This document shows positions 50,204-59,702 of a DNA stretch of 64,000 bases, one piece after another (the first letter of the stretch is position 1; the number at the start of each line of letters is the position of its first letter). The position numbers and the translations under genes were made by a program. The notes beneath the pieces were generated by a model. The model was not told the origin of the DNA and ran no database searches. It worked only from the letters and a program-made list of their open reading frames with translations. The DNA comes from Methanosarcina sp. ERenArc_MAG2. Lineage in GTDB: Archaea > Halobacteriota > Methanosarcinia > Methanosarcinales > Methanosarcinaceae. The DNA lies in NCBI GenBank assembly GCA_023955635.1, contig JAMXHR010000009.1:124001-188000 (forward strand), read 5' to 3'.

Positions 50204-51186
50204 TTATTTAAGTACGCTAACAGAATTGCAATACGGTTTCCTTCGGCTTACCGCAAGTTTGAGCAGTTTTTCTATTTCTTCGGGGCTTTTTGCATCCCTT
50301 ACATCCACCAGGTTGTCGTTTACCAGCAGGCAGGGTTTGAACTTTCCGTCTGCAGTGACCCTGAGCCTGCTGCAGTAGGCGCAGAACTCCGAGTTGTCCA
50401 TGGGGCGTACGAACTCGATTTCCACTCCATCAATGATGTATTTTTTTCGATGATGGAGATGCCGAACCCGTATCTCGCTTGCTCTCTCAGCAAGATTTTT
50501 TTCGAAGGCTTTCGAGTCAATCATATACTTCGTAAGTTCAGGATCAATATCCATAAGCTCGATTAATTGCAGGATAACTTTTCCTTTATATGGCCGAATA
50601 AAGTCCATCATAGAATCAATTTCGTTGTCATTTATACCTTTCAGGAGCACCATATTCAGCTTCACAGGAGTCAGTCCAGCTTCAACTGCGCTATCAATGC
50701 CTTTAATAACTTTCTCAAGAGATCCCGACGGGGCTCCGGTAATTGCTTCATATTTTTCGGGAACAAGAGAATCAAGGCTTACGTTTACCCTGTCCAGGCC
50801 CGCAGCTTTCAGGGCTTTTGCACGTTTTTCAAGCAGGATACCGTTTGTAGTTGCAGAGACTTCTTTTAAGGGGGAAGGCAGGCCAGGATATCTTCAAAGT
50901 CCTTCCGAAAAAGCGGTTCGCCTCCTGAAAATTTTACTTTGCGAATTCCAAATTTTGCAGCTTCCCTGACAATGCCGCAGATTAGTTCCGGGCTCATCTC
51001 GTGCCCTACGGGGCCACAGGTGCAGCAGTCTGCTCCTTCATTATGGCAGTACATGCAGGCAAGGTTGCACTTTTCCGTGATGGATATACGAAGCCCTGTC
51101 ACCTTTCGCCCGTAAGGGTCCTCAAGAACTTTTGTTGGTCTTTCTTCCTTAACTTCAGCAGTTTTTCCCGGATTTTTCTGCTTCAT
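50204..51186 (-). CDS. moaA: GTP 3',8-cyclase MoaA, one frameshift
   Basis: The radical SAM enzyme of molybdopterin (tungstopterin) synthesis. The N-terminal cluster CNLACMYC (CX3CX2C) is followed by KVKFSGGEPLFRKD. The C-terminal cluster is CAYCSRLRVTADGKFKPC (CX2CX13C). The frame breaks at G5 (50870-50874). One extra base joins ILACLPP to LKEVSATTNGILLEKRAKAL and DRVNVSLDSL, completing about 328 residues. The cofactor is needed by formylmethanofuran dehydrogenase. No other mo genes are adjacent. Confidence 0.92.
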
Positions 51187-51807
51187 GACTAGTTAAAATC
51201 CCCTTTTAAATTTTGATATGCAATTCTCTATAATTCACATTCAATTCACATTTCCAGCCCTATTTTTTGGACCACCGGACTGGACAAAAATATAATATGA
51301 AGATAATCTGTTCGCAAATTAACCTGAATTCAAATATAATTGGCTCTTTTGAGGCCGAATTTGGAATGTTAATACTGATATAAATTCTGTGGTTATTATT
51401 GGAATCAGGAATTATATAAAAATGCTGTACTAAAATAAAGAGTACCTTTTTTTAGATTATATATCAGGTGTCCTCTTCTTTTTACTTAAAGCTAATGTAC
51501 ATGTACGCCGCTGATAAAACTTCTTCTTTTTTAAAAAGAAATCATTTGACATAATCTGTTTGCGAATAAGAGTATACTACAGTTAAAACGTGGGAGCTCA
51601 AGGTGAAGAGATATTCTAAAAACAGAACTGTGTATATTGAAATCCAAACGTCACTTATTTCAATTATCTCAAATTTTCGGTGAATTTTCCACTTTAAAAA
51701 TGTTATAAAAACTTTCTAAATAATGGTTAAATTTTAACTTTGTGCGGAGAGTGTATCTAACTCTCCGGCACATAGGTTATGTTTTGGCCTATTGAGTATG
51801 CTTATTC
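51187..51807. other. Intergenic region with terminator
   Basis: Between the upstream side of moaA and the 3' end of the cysteine-repeat protein. AT-rich apart from the hairpin at 51745-51767. No gene. Confidence 0.6.
51745..51767 (-). terminator. Hairpin downstream of the cysteine-repeat gene
   Basis: CGGAGAGTGTATCTAACTCTCCG forms an 8-bp stem about 40 bases past the stop codon. It lacks a T-tract on the minus strand, so it may be a 3'-protecting structure rather than a true terminator. Confidence 0.45.
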
Positions 51808-53187
51808 TCAGTTGGTCTTGTCGTCAGAGTTTACCGGTTCAGTATCTACAGTTTCTTTTGCATCACATTTTGCAACTTCTTCCGTGTCTACAGTTTCTTT
51901 TGCATCACATTTTGCAACTTCTTTCGTGGTGTCTACAGTTTCTTTTGCATCACATTTTGCAACATCTTTCGCGTCTACAGTTTCTTTTGCATCACATTTT
52001 GCAACATCTTTCGCGTCTACAGTTTCTTTTGCATCACATTTTGCAACTTCTTCCGTGTCTGCAGTTTCTTTTGCATCACATTTTGCAACTTCTTTCGTGG
52101 TGTCTACAGTTTCTTTTGCATCACATTTTGCAACATCTTTCGCGTCTACAGTTTCTTTTGCATCACATTTTGCAACTTCTTTCGCGTCTACAGATTCTTT
52201 TGCATCACATTTTGCAACTTCTTTCGCGTCTACAGTTTCTTTTGCATCACATTTTGCAACTTCTTTCGCGTCTACAGATTCTTTTGCATCACATTTTGCA
52301 ACATCTTTCGTGTCTACAGATTCTTTTGCATCACATTTTGCAACATCTTTCGCGTCTACAGTTTCTTTTGCATCACATTTTGCAACTTCTTTCGCGTCTA
52401 CAGTTTCTTTTGCATCACATTTTGCAACTTCTTTCGTGTCTACAGATTCTTTTGCATCACATTTTGCAACTTCTTTCGCGTCTACAGTTTCTTTTGCATC
52501 ACATTTTGCAACTTCTTTCGTGTCTACAGATTCTTTTGCATCACATTTTGCAACATCTTTCGCGTCTACAGATTCTTTTGCATCACATTTTGCAACTTCT
52601 TCCGTGTCTACAGTTTCTTTTGCATCACATTTTGCAACTTCTTTCGTGTCTACAGTTTCTTTTGCATCACATTTTGCAACTTCTTCCGTGTCTACAGATT
52701 CTTTTGCATCACATTTTGCAACTTCTTCCGTGTCTACGGTTTCTTTTGCATTACATTTTGCAACATCTTTGGTGTCTACAATAGATTTGCAGTCACAAGA
52801 GTCGCAGTTACAGTTTGCCTGTTCACATTCTACAATAGATTCACAGTCACATGAATCACAGTTCGCCTGACCACAGTCTGCAACTTCTTTCGAGTCTACG
52901 GTTTCTTCTGTATTACATTTTGCAACATCTTTGGTGTCTACAATAGATTTGCAGTCACATGATTCACAGTTACAGTTTGCCTGTTCACATTCTACAATAG
53001 ATTTGCAGTCACATGAATCACAGTTTGCTTGACCACATTCGGTAACATTTCCAGAGTCTTCTTGGGCTTCGGTAACAGTTTCAGAGTCTGCAAGAGCACT
53101 ACAGGAAATTGCCCCTGCGGTAATTACAGTTAATACAATAAAGACAGATACCAGAATTCTTAAAAATGGATTTTTATTGAAGTTCAT
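51808..53187 (-). CDS. Secreted cysteine-rich repeat protein, 22 x 14 residues
   Basis: The ATG at 53187 has a strong site GGAGG seven bases upstream. A signal peptide follows (NPFLRILVSVFIVLTVITAG, cleavage near SALA). Next come two copies of a Cys-dense module (CGQANCDSCDC..IVECEQANCNC.SCDC, nine Cys each). Then 22 tandem units with consensus VAKCDAKETVDTEE, each with exactly one Cys, and a short PVNSDDKTN end. The mature chain has about 41 Cys in roughly 420 residues and is strongly acidic. No anchor is seen. Even spacing of single Cys suggests metal binding or a regular disulfide ladder. No family recognised. Confidence 0.85.
   Translation of the reverse strand: MNFNKNPFLRILVSVFIVLTVITAGAISCSALADSETVTEAQEDSGNVTECGQANCDSCDCKSIVECEQANCNCESCDCKSIVDTKDVAKCNTEETVDSKEVADCGQANCDSCDCESIVECEQANCNCDSCDCKSIVDTKDVAKCNAKETVDTEEVAKCDAKESVDTEEVAKCDAKETVDTKEVAKCDAKETVDTEEVAKCDAKESVDAKDVAKCDAKESVDTKEVAKCDAKETVDAKEVAKCDAKESVDTKEVAKCDAKETVDAKEVAKCDAKETVDAKDVAKCDAKESVDTKDVAKCDAKESVDAKEVAKCDAKETVDAKEVAKCDAKESVDAKEVAKCDAKETVDAKDVAKCDAKETVDTTKEVAKCDAKETADTEEVAKCDAKETVDAKDVAKCDAKETVDAKDVAKCDAKETVDTTKEVAKCDAKETVDTEEVAKCDAKETVDTEPVNSDDKTN
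51838..52764. repeat. 42-bp coding tandem repeat, 22 units
   Basis: The DNA repeats every 42 bp (two units are 45 bp, carrying an extra Thr codon). On the plus strand each unit reads TCTTTTGCATCACATTTTGC with small changes around it. High identity between units implies recent homogenisation and likely length variation. Confidence 0.95.
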
Positions 53188-53673
53188 TTTATTCCTCCGA
53201 TTGTTCTTCCGATTTTGTTTGATCTTGCTCATTTAATCTGAGAAGACCCGGAACCAAAAATCTATCCGTTGAAATAAAAATATAAACATACTTATTTTTA
53301 TAATGTGAAATCAGAATAAAAAAATGAATTTAAAGCTTTATGATAGCCAATAAAATGAAGACAGCGAATTTAAAACTTTATAAAGCTAAATACATGGTTG
53401 AAAATTAGTTTAAAGCTGTTTAATACTTTATTTTCTCATACAATAGGATTATTCTGTATTAAATTCTAACTTAACTAATACATAACAAATGTTAATATTA
53501 TTTGATTCTGTATTAACCCTCGTGCACCCTCAAAAATATGATTTATTCATATTATTTGCGTAAATTTTCACAAATTATTTTCTTTTCATTTTTTTCCTGG
53601 AGACAGCTATAAAGAGCTCGAAGCCGCAGGATTAATAGCTTTAATATATTTTAACGGCAACAATATCCAGCAG
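53188..53673. other. Divergent intergenic region
   Basis: AT-rich promoter region between the cysteine-repeat gene (minus) and the CbiA/CfbB gene (plus). GGTCTTCTCAGATTAAATGAGC near 53230 is part of a longer alternative frame. No gene. Confidence 0.5.
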
Positions 53674-54993
53674 ATGACAAAAGGAATACTTATCGCAGGA
53701 ACCCACAGCGGGGTTGGAAAAACTACAGTCTCCATGGGTATCATGGCCGCCCTCAAACACAGGCAGCTAAAAGTCCAGCCTTACAAAGTAGGGCCTGACT
53801 ATATTGACCCTTCTCATCATACTGCAATCTGCGGGCGCCCTTCAAGAAATCTGGATACGTACATGATGGGCACTGGCGGAATTGGACAGACGGTAGCCCT
53901 GACGGCTGCAGATGCGGATATTGTGGTAGTAGAAGGCGTCATGGGACTTTTTGATGGAATTGACTCTACGGAAATTGCAAGTTCGGCGCATGTTGCAAAA
54001 ACCCTTGATTTACCAGTGATTCTGGTAATTAATGTGCACGGCATGTCCAGAAGCGCTGCAGCCCTCCTGAAGGGGTATTCAGAGTTCGATCCTGAAGTCA
54101 GGATTGCAGGCGTTATCCTGAATCAGGTAGGAAGCCCTCGCCATGCGGAACTTGTGAAAAATTCGCTTCCAAATGACATCCCTATCGTAGGCACGATCCC
54201 ACGCAGAAAAGATATTGAAGTTCCTTCCAGGCATCTTGGGCTATATATGGCCCATGAAAAAGATTACAATACTGAGGAAATGGCGGCTTTTATTGAGGAA
54301 AATGTTGACCTTGATGCAGTGCTTGAACTTGCCGAACCCTGCTTGATTCCGGAAATAGAGGATGTTGGAAGACCTGAAGCAGATATCAGGATAGGAATTG
54401 CCAGAGACCCTGCTTTCTGTTTCTATTACCAGGATATGTTTGACGCTTTCAGGAACTACGGAGCTGAAGTCGTATTTTTTAGCCCGATGGCAGGAGAAGT
54501 CCCTGATGTCGATGGGATTTACCTTGGAGGCGGCTACCCTGAACTTTATGCAGAAATCCTTGAAAGTTCAGAAACGACCCGGAAACTTAAAGGTCTTGCA
54601 GCCGACGGTTTGCCTATTTATGCAGAGTGCGGGGGTTTGCTCTACCTCTGCGGAACTTATGAGATAGATGGCAGAACCTATAAACTCGCAGATGTCGTGC
54701 CTGCAAATACACGTATGACAAATAGTCTGAAGGCTCTGGGCTATACCGAAGCCCGCCCTCTGGACAAAAATTTCTCAGCGCATAATATCAGAGGCCACGA
54801 ATTCCATTACTCCCTTACGGAATGCGATCGCGATGCAAGGTTTGCATACGAAATGCTGCGCGGAAAAGGTATACAGGACGGTTTTGACGGCCTTGTCGAG
54901 CATAACACTCTGGCAGGGTATATGCATTCTCATCCTGCTAGCTTCCCTGTAGAGAAATTCGTGCAAAAATGCAGGCAATATAAAAGACAGTAG
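53674..54993 (+). CDS. Cobyrinate / Ni-sirohydrochlorin a,c-diamide synthase (CbiA/CfbB family)
   Basis: It amidates two acetate side chains of a tetrapyrrole with ATP and glutamine. The P-loop GTHSGVGKTTVSMGIMAAL begins the synthetase half, with KVGPDYIDPSHH. The glutamine amidotransferase half has IYLGGGYPELYAE and the nucleophile Cys in YAECGGLLYLCG, with HEFHYS. At 439 residues and intact it could serve cobamide (CbiA) or coenzyme F430 (CfbB) synthesis. Methanosarcina has both and no neighbour here decides, so the symbol is left blank. Confidence 0.9.
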   Translation: MTKGILIAGTHSGVGKTTVSMGIMAALKHRQLKVQPYKVGPDYIDPSHHTAICGRPSRNLDTYMMGTGGIGQTVALTAADADIVVVEGVMGLFDGIDSTEIASSAHVAKTLDLPVILVINVHGMSRSAAALLKGYSEFDPEVRIAGVILNQVGSPRHAELVKNSLPNDIPIVGTIPRRKDIEVPSRHLGLYMAHEKDYNTEEMAAFIEENVDLDAVLELAEPCLIPEIEDVGRPEADIRIGIARDPAFCFYYQDMFDAFRNYGAEVVFFSPMAGEVPDVDGIYLGGGYPELYAEILESSETTRKLKGLAADGLPIYAECGGLLYLCGTYEIDGRTYKLADVVPANTRMTNSLKALGYTEARPLDKNFSAHNIRGHEFHYSLTECDRDARFAYEMLRGKGIQDGFDGLVEHNTLAGYMHSHPASFPVEKFVQKCRQYKRQ

Positions 54994-55532
54994 ACATGTA
55001 AGATTACATAGTTGCTTCCTTTGCGAGCAACTTTTAATTTTTAATTTTTATACTTTTATTAAAATGATTGTGAATTTTTTAGAAATCGAGTAACAATGTT
55101 CTTGTAACACTCTACTTTGCTTCAAACCTCATAATTCAAGTTTTGTCCTTTTAAGATCTTGTTAAATTCACTATCTAATTGAAAATTATTCCTGCTTTTT
55201 TGAATTCTTTCTGAAAAATCCTTTCTGGAGAGATTCTGAGGCTTTTCTGAAGTATTTCTTGATAGCTTTTTGAAATCCCTTATGTAGAGATGTAGAGATC
55301 TCTTATGTAGAGGTTTTCAGTTTCAATAGTATATGTGGTTTGGAGCTTACCTAAAACATTATTAAAAAATACTTTCGACCTGCCAGGCCGAGATTAATAA
55401 AGACCAAAATAGTTTTTTGGAATAGAGATGAGTAACTGGAAGAGAGATTCCAAGGAATTGTTGAATACGTTCAGCACTCTGACATGAACAATTTGGACTA
55501 CTCGACATTTACTTACAAAAGGAGGAAATAAA
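54994..55532. other. Intergenic region
   Basis: It starts with a terminator (55011-55040). The rest is AT-rich with minor repeats (GATGTAGAGATCTCTTATGTAGAG near 55289). It ends at a strong ribosome site for the next gene. No gene. Confidence 0.55.
55011..55042 (+). terminator. Intrinsic terminator-like hairpin
   Basis: GTTGCT-tcctttgcg-AGCAAC followed by TTTTAATTTTTAATTTTT, 18 bases after the CbiA/CfbB gene stop. Confidence 0.7.
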
Positions 55533-55997
55533 ATGAGATTTATATGTCCACTTATTGTTGTCAATAATATAGAGATTTCAAAAATTTTTTACGAAAGTGT
55601 CCTTAATCAAAAAGTACAATATGACTTTGGCGAAAACGTATCATTTGAGGGCGGCTTTGCGATACACCTGAAATCACATTTTTCAGATTTAATAAGCATA
55701 AACAAAAATGATATTATCCAAAAATCAAATAATTCTGAATTGTATTTTGAAGAAAATGATTTAGATAGTTTTCTTCAAAAGCTGAAAGGTACGGATTCCA
55801 TTGAGTACATACACGTGTTAAAAGAACAGCCTTGGGGACAACGGGTTATCAGATTTTATGATCCAGATATGCACATTGTTGAAGTTGGTGAACCTATGGA
55901 AAGCGTAGTAAAAAGGTTCTTAAGTAAAGGACTATCAATTGAAGAAACCGCAAAACGCACCTTAATGCCAGAGGAATTTGTCAGACAATATTTATAG
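55533..55997 (+). CDS. Glyoxalase/bleomycin-resistance (VOC) superfamily protein
   Basis: A 154-residue single-domain VOC protein: ICPLIVVNNIEISKIFYESVLNQ at the N-terminus, then SELYFEENDLDSFLQKLKG and QRVIRFYDPDMHIVEVGEPM with the usual metal-site-like His and Glu. The last 30 residues (GLSIEETAKRTLMPEEFVRQ) form an extra helix-turn-helix-like tail. A strong GGAGG lies upstream. The reaction is unknown. It is more AT-rich than core genes, so possibly acquired. Confidence 0.8.
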   Translation: MRFICPLIVVNNIEISKIFYESVLNQKVQYDFGENVSFEGGFAIHLKSHFSDLISINKNDIIQKSNNSELYFEENDLDSFLQKLKGTDSIEYIHVLKEQPWGQRVIRFYDPDMHIVEVGEPMESVVKRFLSKGLSIEETAKRTLMPEEFVRQYL

Positions 55998-56048
55998 ATA
56001 AAGTCAGACAATGTTTATAGATAAAGTCAGACAATGTTTATAGATAAA
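55980..56048. repeat. 23-bp tandem repeat, 3 copies, over the VOC stop codon
   Basis: GTCAGACAATGTTTATAGAT plus AAA, at 55980, 56003 and 56026. The first copy encodes the last codons VRQYL and stop; the others follow in the 3' region. Confidence 0.93.
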
Positions 56049-56173
56049 GAATATGCATGACATAGATTGAATAATATTATTCCCTGGAGCCTATTCTGTT
56101 TATGCTTTATTCTTATACTCAAATGATAAGTTCTAAGATTGAATGACTGGCAATTTTTCAATTTTTCTGAGCT

Positions 56174-57213
56174 TTACTTCTCTTGCTTTTTTTCCTTTTC
56201 TTTTTCCTTATTTTTCAAGTAGATTTTCTTCTCGTAATACCCTAGAGGATGACTTATTTTTTCACATAATCTGTCTTTTCCTATACAGTTGCCATAGGTT
56301 CTCATGGTATCGCATGCCGGGGGCTTGTATTTATTCCCAGTGGCACCTGCAATATGCTCTATCTGGTAAAGGGTTTTTTCCGCGTCGAAATCTGGAGAGA
56401 TATTGAACAGGTTCAAAATTTCATCTACTGACATTCCTACACTGAGCAAGAAGGAGGTCATGGCAAACCGCATAGAATGGGCAAGGTTCACTCCACCCTG
56501 TACATTTGCAAGGGCATGGGATATGCAGGGGGAAAGAGTTCTGGTTCCACTGCTCCAAAGTCCGTTGCTCCGAATTTTTTCTTCTGGATCTCAAACTGAT
56601 CCTTTATCTCGGCAACATAAGGGGCACAAAAACTTGAAACTTCATCAGGGATTTCAGGAATCGGAAAGGATCGCTCAATCCGTTCTCTGACCGCTTCTTC
56701 AAGAAGCCTTGCAAATTCTTCTCTGGTAATTCTTACTTTTCCAGCCCTGAACTGGCGGTTTGTAAGTTTCCAGGCAGGGTCTTTCAGGGAGTTTGAAAAG
56801 CGGATATAGTCAGTAAAATTCATGCTGAAATAGGAATCTTTGGAGCCTGCTGAGATTCCAAAATCTTCCCCGAATTCAAGCAAAAAAGCCGGGGTTTCAT
56901 TTCTCAGAAGAGTATAGGCAGCTTTGGCTTCCGCCAGAGCATATCGCCGGGTGAAAAGCTGGTCATCCACACAGGCAACCAGCATCCTGGCAAAAGGGTA
57001 GGAAAGAAGTTCCGATATAATCTGGGCTTCCCCGGATACGGAGGATTTTTTTATTTCCCCTTCAAGAGCCTCTTTTACCCTTTCTATTCCTCGGACCCGT
57101 GCAGCCCTATAGGCCCGGGAAGTAAGCAGACTATCCAGGGAAATACCCAGATTTTCAACGTGGGTAGATGCTTCTGAAATAAACGGATAATATGCAAGTT
57201 CTTCGGCCTGCAT
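56174..57213 (-). CDS. priL: DNA primase large subunit PriL, one frameshift
   Basis: PriL partners PriS to make replication primers and carries a [4Fe-4S] cluster. It begins MQAEELAYYPFISEASTHVE, four bases after the pcn stop. The C-terminal domain breaks at G5 (56528-56532). One extra base gives LFPPCISHALANVQGG followed by VNLAHSMRFAMTSFLL, then the remaining cluster cysteines in PPACDTMRTYGNCIGKDRLC. The order pcn-priL is conserved in related archaea. The gene is essential, so the break is almost surely artefactual. Confidence 0.92.
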
Positions 57214-57217
57214 ACCA

Positions 57218-57955
57218 TTAATCCGACTCAATTCTCGGAGCCAGGAGGTAAGAAATTCTTCCTGCACCGTTCGCAATTTCGAAATCTATGAGAACGGGAA
57301 AGTCTCGCCCCAGGGAGAGGGTAACCTCATTGACTTTGTTTGTGGGCTTGACTATATCTGTCAGATAATCCAGGGAGAAAAGAGAGCAGGCCTCACCTGC
57401 CTTCAGGTCGATTAACTGGTCTCTACCCATTTCCAGGCGAACTTGATCGGTATCTCCTTTTGCCTCCATAAAGAATGTGTCACCGGAAACTCCCATAAGC
57501 ATATGATCGCTTATTTTTTCTGCGGCCCTCACCGCACGCCTGAGATCTGCGCCGTTCAGAACGACTTTTGCAGGCAACTCAAGCTGGGGAACTCTTGGTT
57601 CTGCCCGAATCGTGGAAGGATCGAGGAGAGAAAGCGTATAGGACAGCCCTCCGACATCAATCAGGAGTTTATGGTTTTCTTCTTCAAGTTCCATCCTGAC
57701 TGTATCGCTCTTATCCGCGATTCCAAGCAGGTCTGTAATCTTGTTCAGGTCGATTCCGATTTCACTCTCATCAGCACTATATTCATCAAAAGCGGATGAT
57801 CCGAGTTCAAAAATTCCCATTGCAACGTTAGCAGGATCAACTGCTTTTACCGAAATACCTTCCGGTTTTATCCTGAATCTGACCTCATCTACAATTACAG
57901 CCAGTGCGGCAAGCGCGTCTTTCAGAAGCTCTGCATTAATTGCTGCCTTGAACAT
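57218..57955 (-). CDS. pcn: DNA polymerase sliding clamp (PCNA)
   Basis: A 245-residue clamp with MFKAAINAELLKDALAALAV at the start, the GISVKAVDPANVAM region, the interdomain connector around LPAKVVLNGADLRRAVRAAE, and the YLLAPRIESD C-terminus. The frame is intact. A TATA-like sequence (GATTTATATAGTT on the minus strand, about 58126-58138) is upstream. It is transcribed with priL, and tfs and nudix lie just upstream on the same strand. Confidence 0.96.
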   Translation of the reverse strand: MFKAAINAELLKDALAALAVIVDEVRFRIKPEGISVKAVDPANVAMGIFELGSSAFDEYSADESEIGIDLNKITDLLGIADKSDTVRMELEEENHKLLIDVGGLSYTLSLLDPSTIRAEPRVPQLELPAKVVLNGADLRRAVRAAEKISDHMLMGVSGDTFFMEAKGDTDQVRLEMGRDQLIDLKAGEACSLFSLDYLTDIVKPTNKVNEVTLSLGRDFPVLIDFEIANGAGRISYLLAPRIESD

Positions 57956-58256
57956 GATTCTTCTCCACTAAAATAAATTTAAGTCTTAAACTCTTTATTA
58001 CCCTTGAGATATATAAATTTCTTTACATATTCGGGAATTCTCAATCGATTTCAAGTGAAAACTTTCCGAATACGGATAAATGGCTATTTGGAATTGGAAA
58101 AATCATTAGATTCAAACTCCCGGTAACTATATAAATCTTGGTTCGAAAACAGGAAGGCTTCAGGCTCTGCTTGAAGCAGGAGAGAAGCTCTGACCTGATA
58201 AATCACTTTTCCGGGAAGTGTGCTTTTCAAGGGCAGTATAGAAAAACAATAGAATT

Positions 58257-58571
58257 TCAGTCGTATTCTCGCCAGGTGAACCCGCATTTCGTACATCTTA
58301 AGAAACGGGTTTCGGACTCGTCTGCAGACCTGAGTTGCCTGAGCCACCAAGCTGCACTGTTGTTTCCGCACTCTGGACATTTTGCGTTTGTTGTAGGCAG
58401 ACCTGAAGTTTGCTCACCTTCCAGAACCACAACTTCATGGTCGTCGATCTTGGCCTTGGACACAAAATTTTGTGCATTGTTTTCGATGGGTATTATGTTC
58501 CCGCATTTTCTACACTGGTAATTACCATCTTTAGGAAACATCATACTTTTGCATTTGGTACAGAATTGCAT
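58257..58571 (-). CDS. tfs: Transcription factor S (TFIIS/Rpb9-like)
   Basis: It stimulates RNA cleavage by stalled archaeal RNA polymerase. Two zinc ribbons: N-terminal CTKCKSMMFPKDGNYQCRKC and C-terminal CPECGNNSAAWWLRQLRSADE ending RFLRCTKCGFTWREYD. The acidic DE pair that acts in the polymerase centre is in RSADESET. I chose the start MQFCTKC (58571) rather than 58592. It overlaps the nudix gene by about 41 bp and lies upstream of pcn, a conserved archaeal neighbourhood. Confidence 0.93.
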   Translation of the reverse strand: MQFCTKCKSMMFPKDGNYQCRKCGNIIPIENNAQNFVSKAKIDDHEVVVLEGEQTSGLPTTNAKCPECGNNSAAWWLRQLRSADESETRFLRCTKCGFTWREYD

Positions 58572-58964
58572 TAATATCACTTTTTGCGTCATTTATCATT
58601 TTATTGTGGTCAAAAGCCAGTTCAGGAATTGAATCAAGCTCAAAAAGGTCGGCAGAAGCGGCGTCAGATCCTGATTTCAACCCTCCGAACCCCTTTGCGA
58701 GGTAGCAGACTGAAACCGTATGTCCTCTGGGGTCACGCGGAGGATCGGAATAGACTCCTACAAGTTTGATAATCTCTACAGAAAGGCCCGTTTCTTCAAA
58801 AGCTTCTCTCACTGCTGCTTTTTCGGTACTTTCCCCGATTTCGACGAAGCCTCCAGGAAGGGCAAATTTTCCCTGATATGGGGGATTTTTCTCTTCACAA
58901 GAACAAGCCTGTTTTTAAAGAGGATCACGGTATCAACGGTTAAGCTAGGGGTTTGAGGTTTCAT
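58531..58964 (-). CDS. NUDIX hydrolase, one frameshift
   Basis: The N-terminus MKPQTPSLTVDTVILFKNRLVLV leads, after one extra base at T5 (58886-58890), into NPPYQGKFALPG. The full NUDIX box follows: GFVEIGESTEKAAVREAFEETGL, matching GX5EX7REUXEEXGU. PRDPRGHTVSVCYLA points to the ADP-ribose or nucleoside-diphosphate-sugar pyrophosphatase type. Its end overlaps the tfs start by about 41 bp. Substrate not determined. Confidence 0.85.
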
Positions 58965-59702
58965 AAAACGCCTTCGCAATTTACTTTCCGGGAGATCTCT
59001 TTTTCCGCCACCAATCTCTTTCTGAATTAGCTTTTTCTGGCAGAGATGCCAGAGCAAAATAATATATTAGTATTGTATATAACGTAGAAATTCGTCATCG
59101 TATTTCAATTATTCTTCTTATCCTTTTGTGTATTTTCAAAAATTTTTTGCTTTTGACTTTTCTCTCGATTTCTGTTTGAATCATTTTCTTGATCTTTGAC
59201 GTTGTAAGTAGAGTTTCTGTCAAGCAAAAATGTCTTTTATGCAGTAACCTCTCTTAAATGTTTCTCTTTTATCGAAACAGAAAGTTTCTTCCATTCTTAT
59301 TTCCAAAACTTTTTTCATCTTGACATTCTTTATAAATGAGAACATTCTTTATATAAATGAGAACATGCTTGTAACGCTATTCTTCTATAATAGAAATCAG
59401 TTATCTTATCTGCAAGGTTCACTTGCTCAGTATCATGTAGGTATAATTTTAATGTAGGTATAATTCTAAATATCACTCATACGGAAAGTAAAATCCATAA
59501 CCTTTGAATTCCTTAATACTAATGGCTATGAACCATTTAATTTATTAGAAACTTCTATGGAAATCTATTAATTGTCTTAGATAATTTCATATGTCACTTT
59601 CCGAAAACTTCATAACTTGCCCGAGACTTTTCTGAGATCTCAGAAACAAGCAAAACGGAATATAGAATAATCTTTACCTCCGGCAAAAAAGGTGCGTAAA
59701 AA
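58965..59702. other. Divergent intergenic region upstream of artA
   Basis: AT-rich. Two short direct repeats occur: ACATTCTTTATAAATGAG at 59323 with a slightly longer variant at 59342, and ATGTAGGTATAATTTTA at 59435 and 59452. TATA-like sequences fall inside both pairs, so this is probably the artA operon promoter. No gene. Confidence 0.5.

Noticed and set aside
51825..52770. Repeat array as CRISPR
   Set aside because: Units are contiguous 42-bp coding repeats without unique spacers.
51779..52870. Plus-strand frames of 330-363 codons with STVSFASHFAT repeats
   Set aside because: Antisense of the 42-bp cysteine-repeat array; the minus strand has the signal peptide and strong ribosome site.
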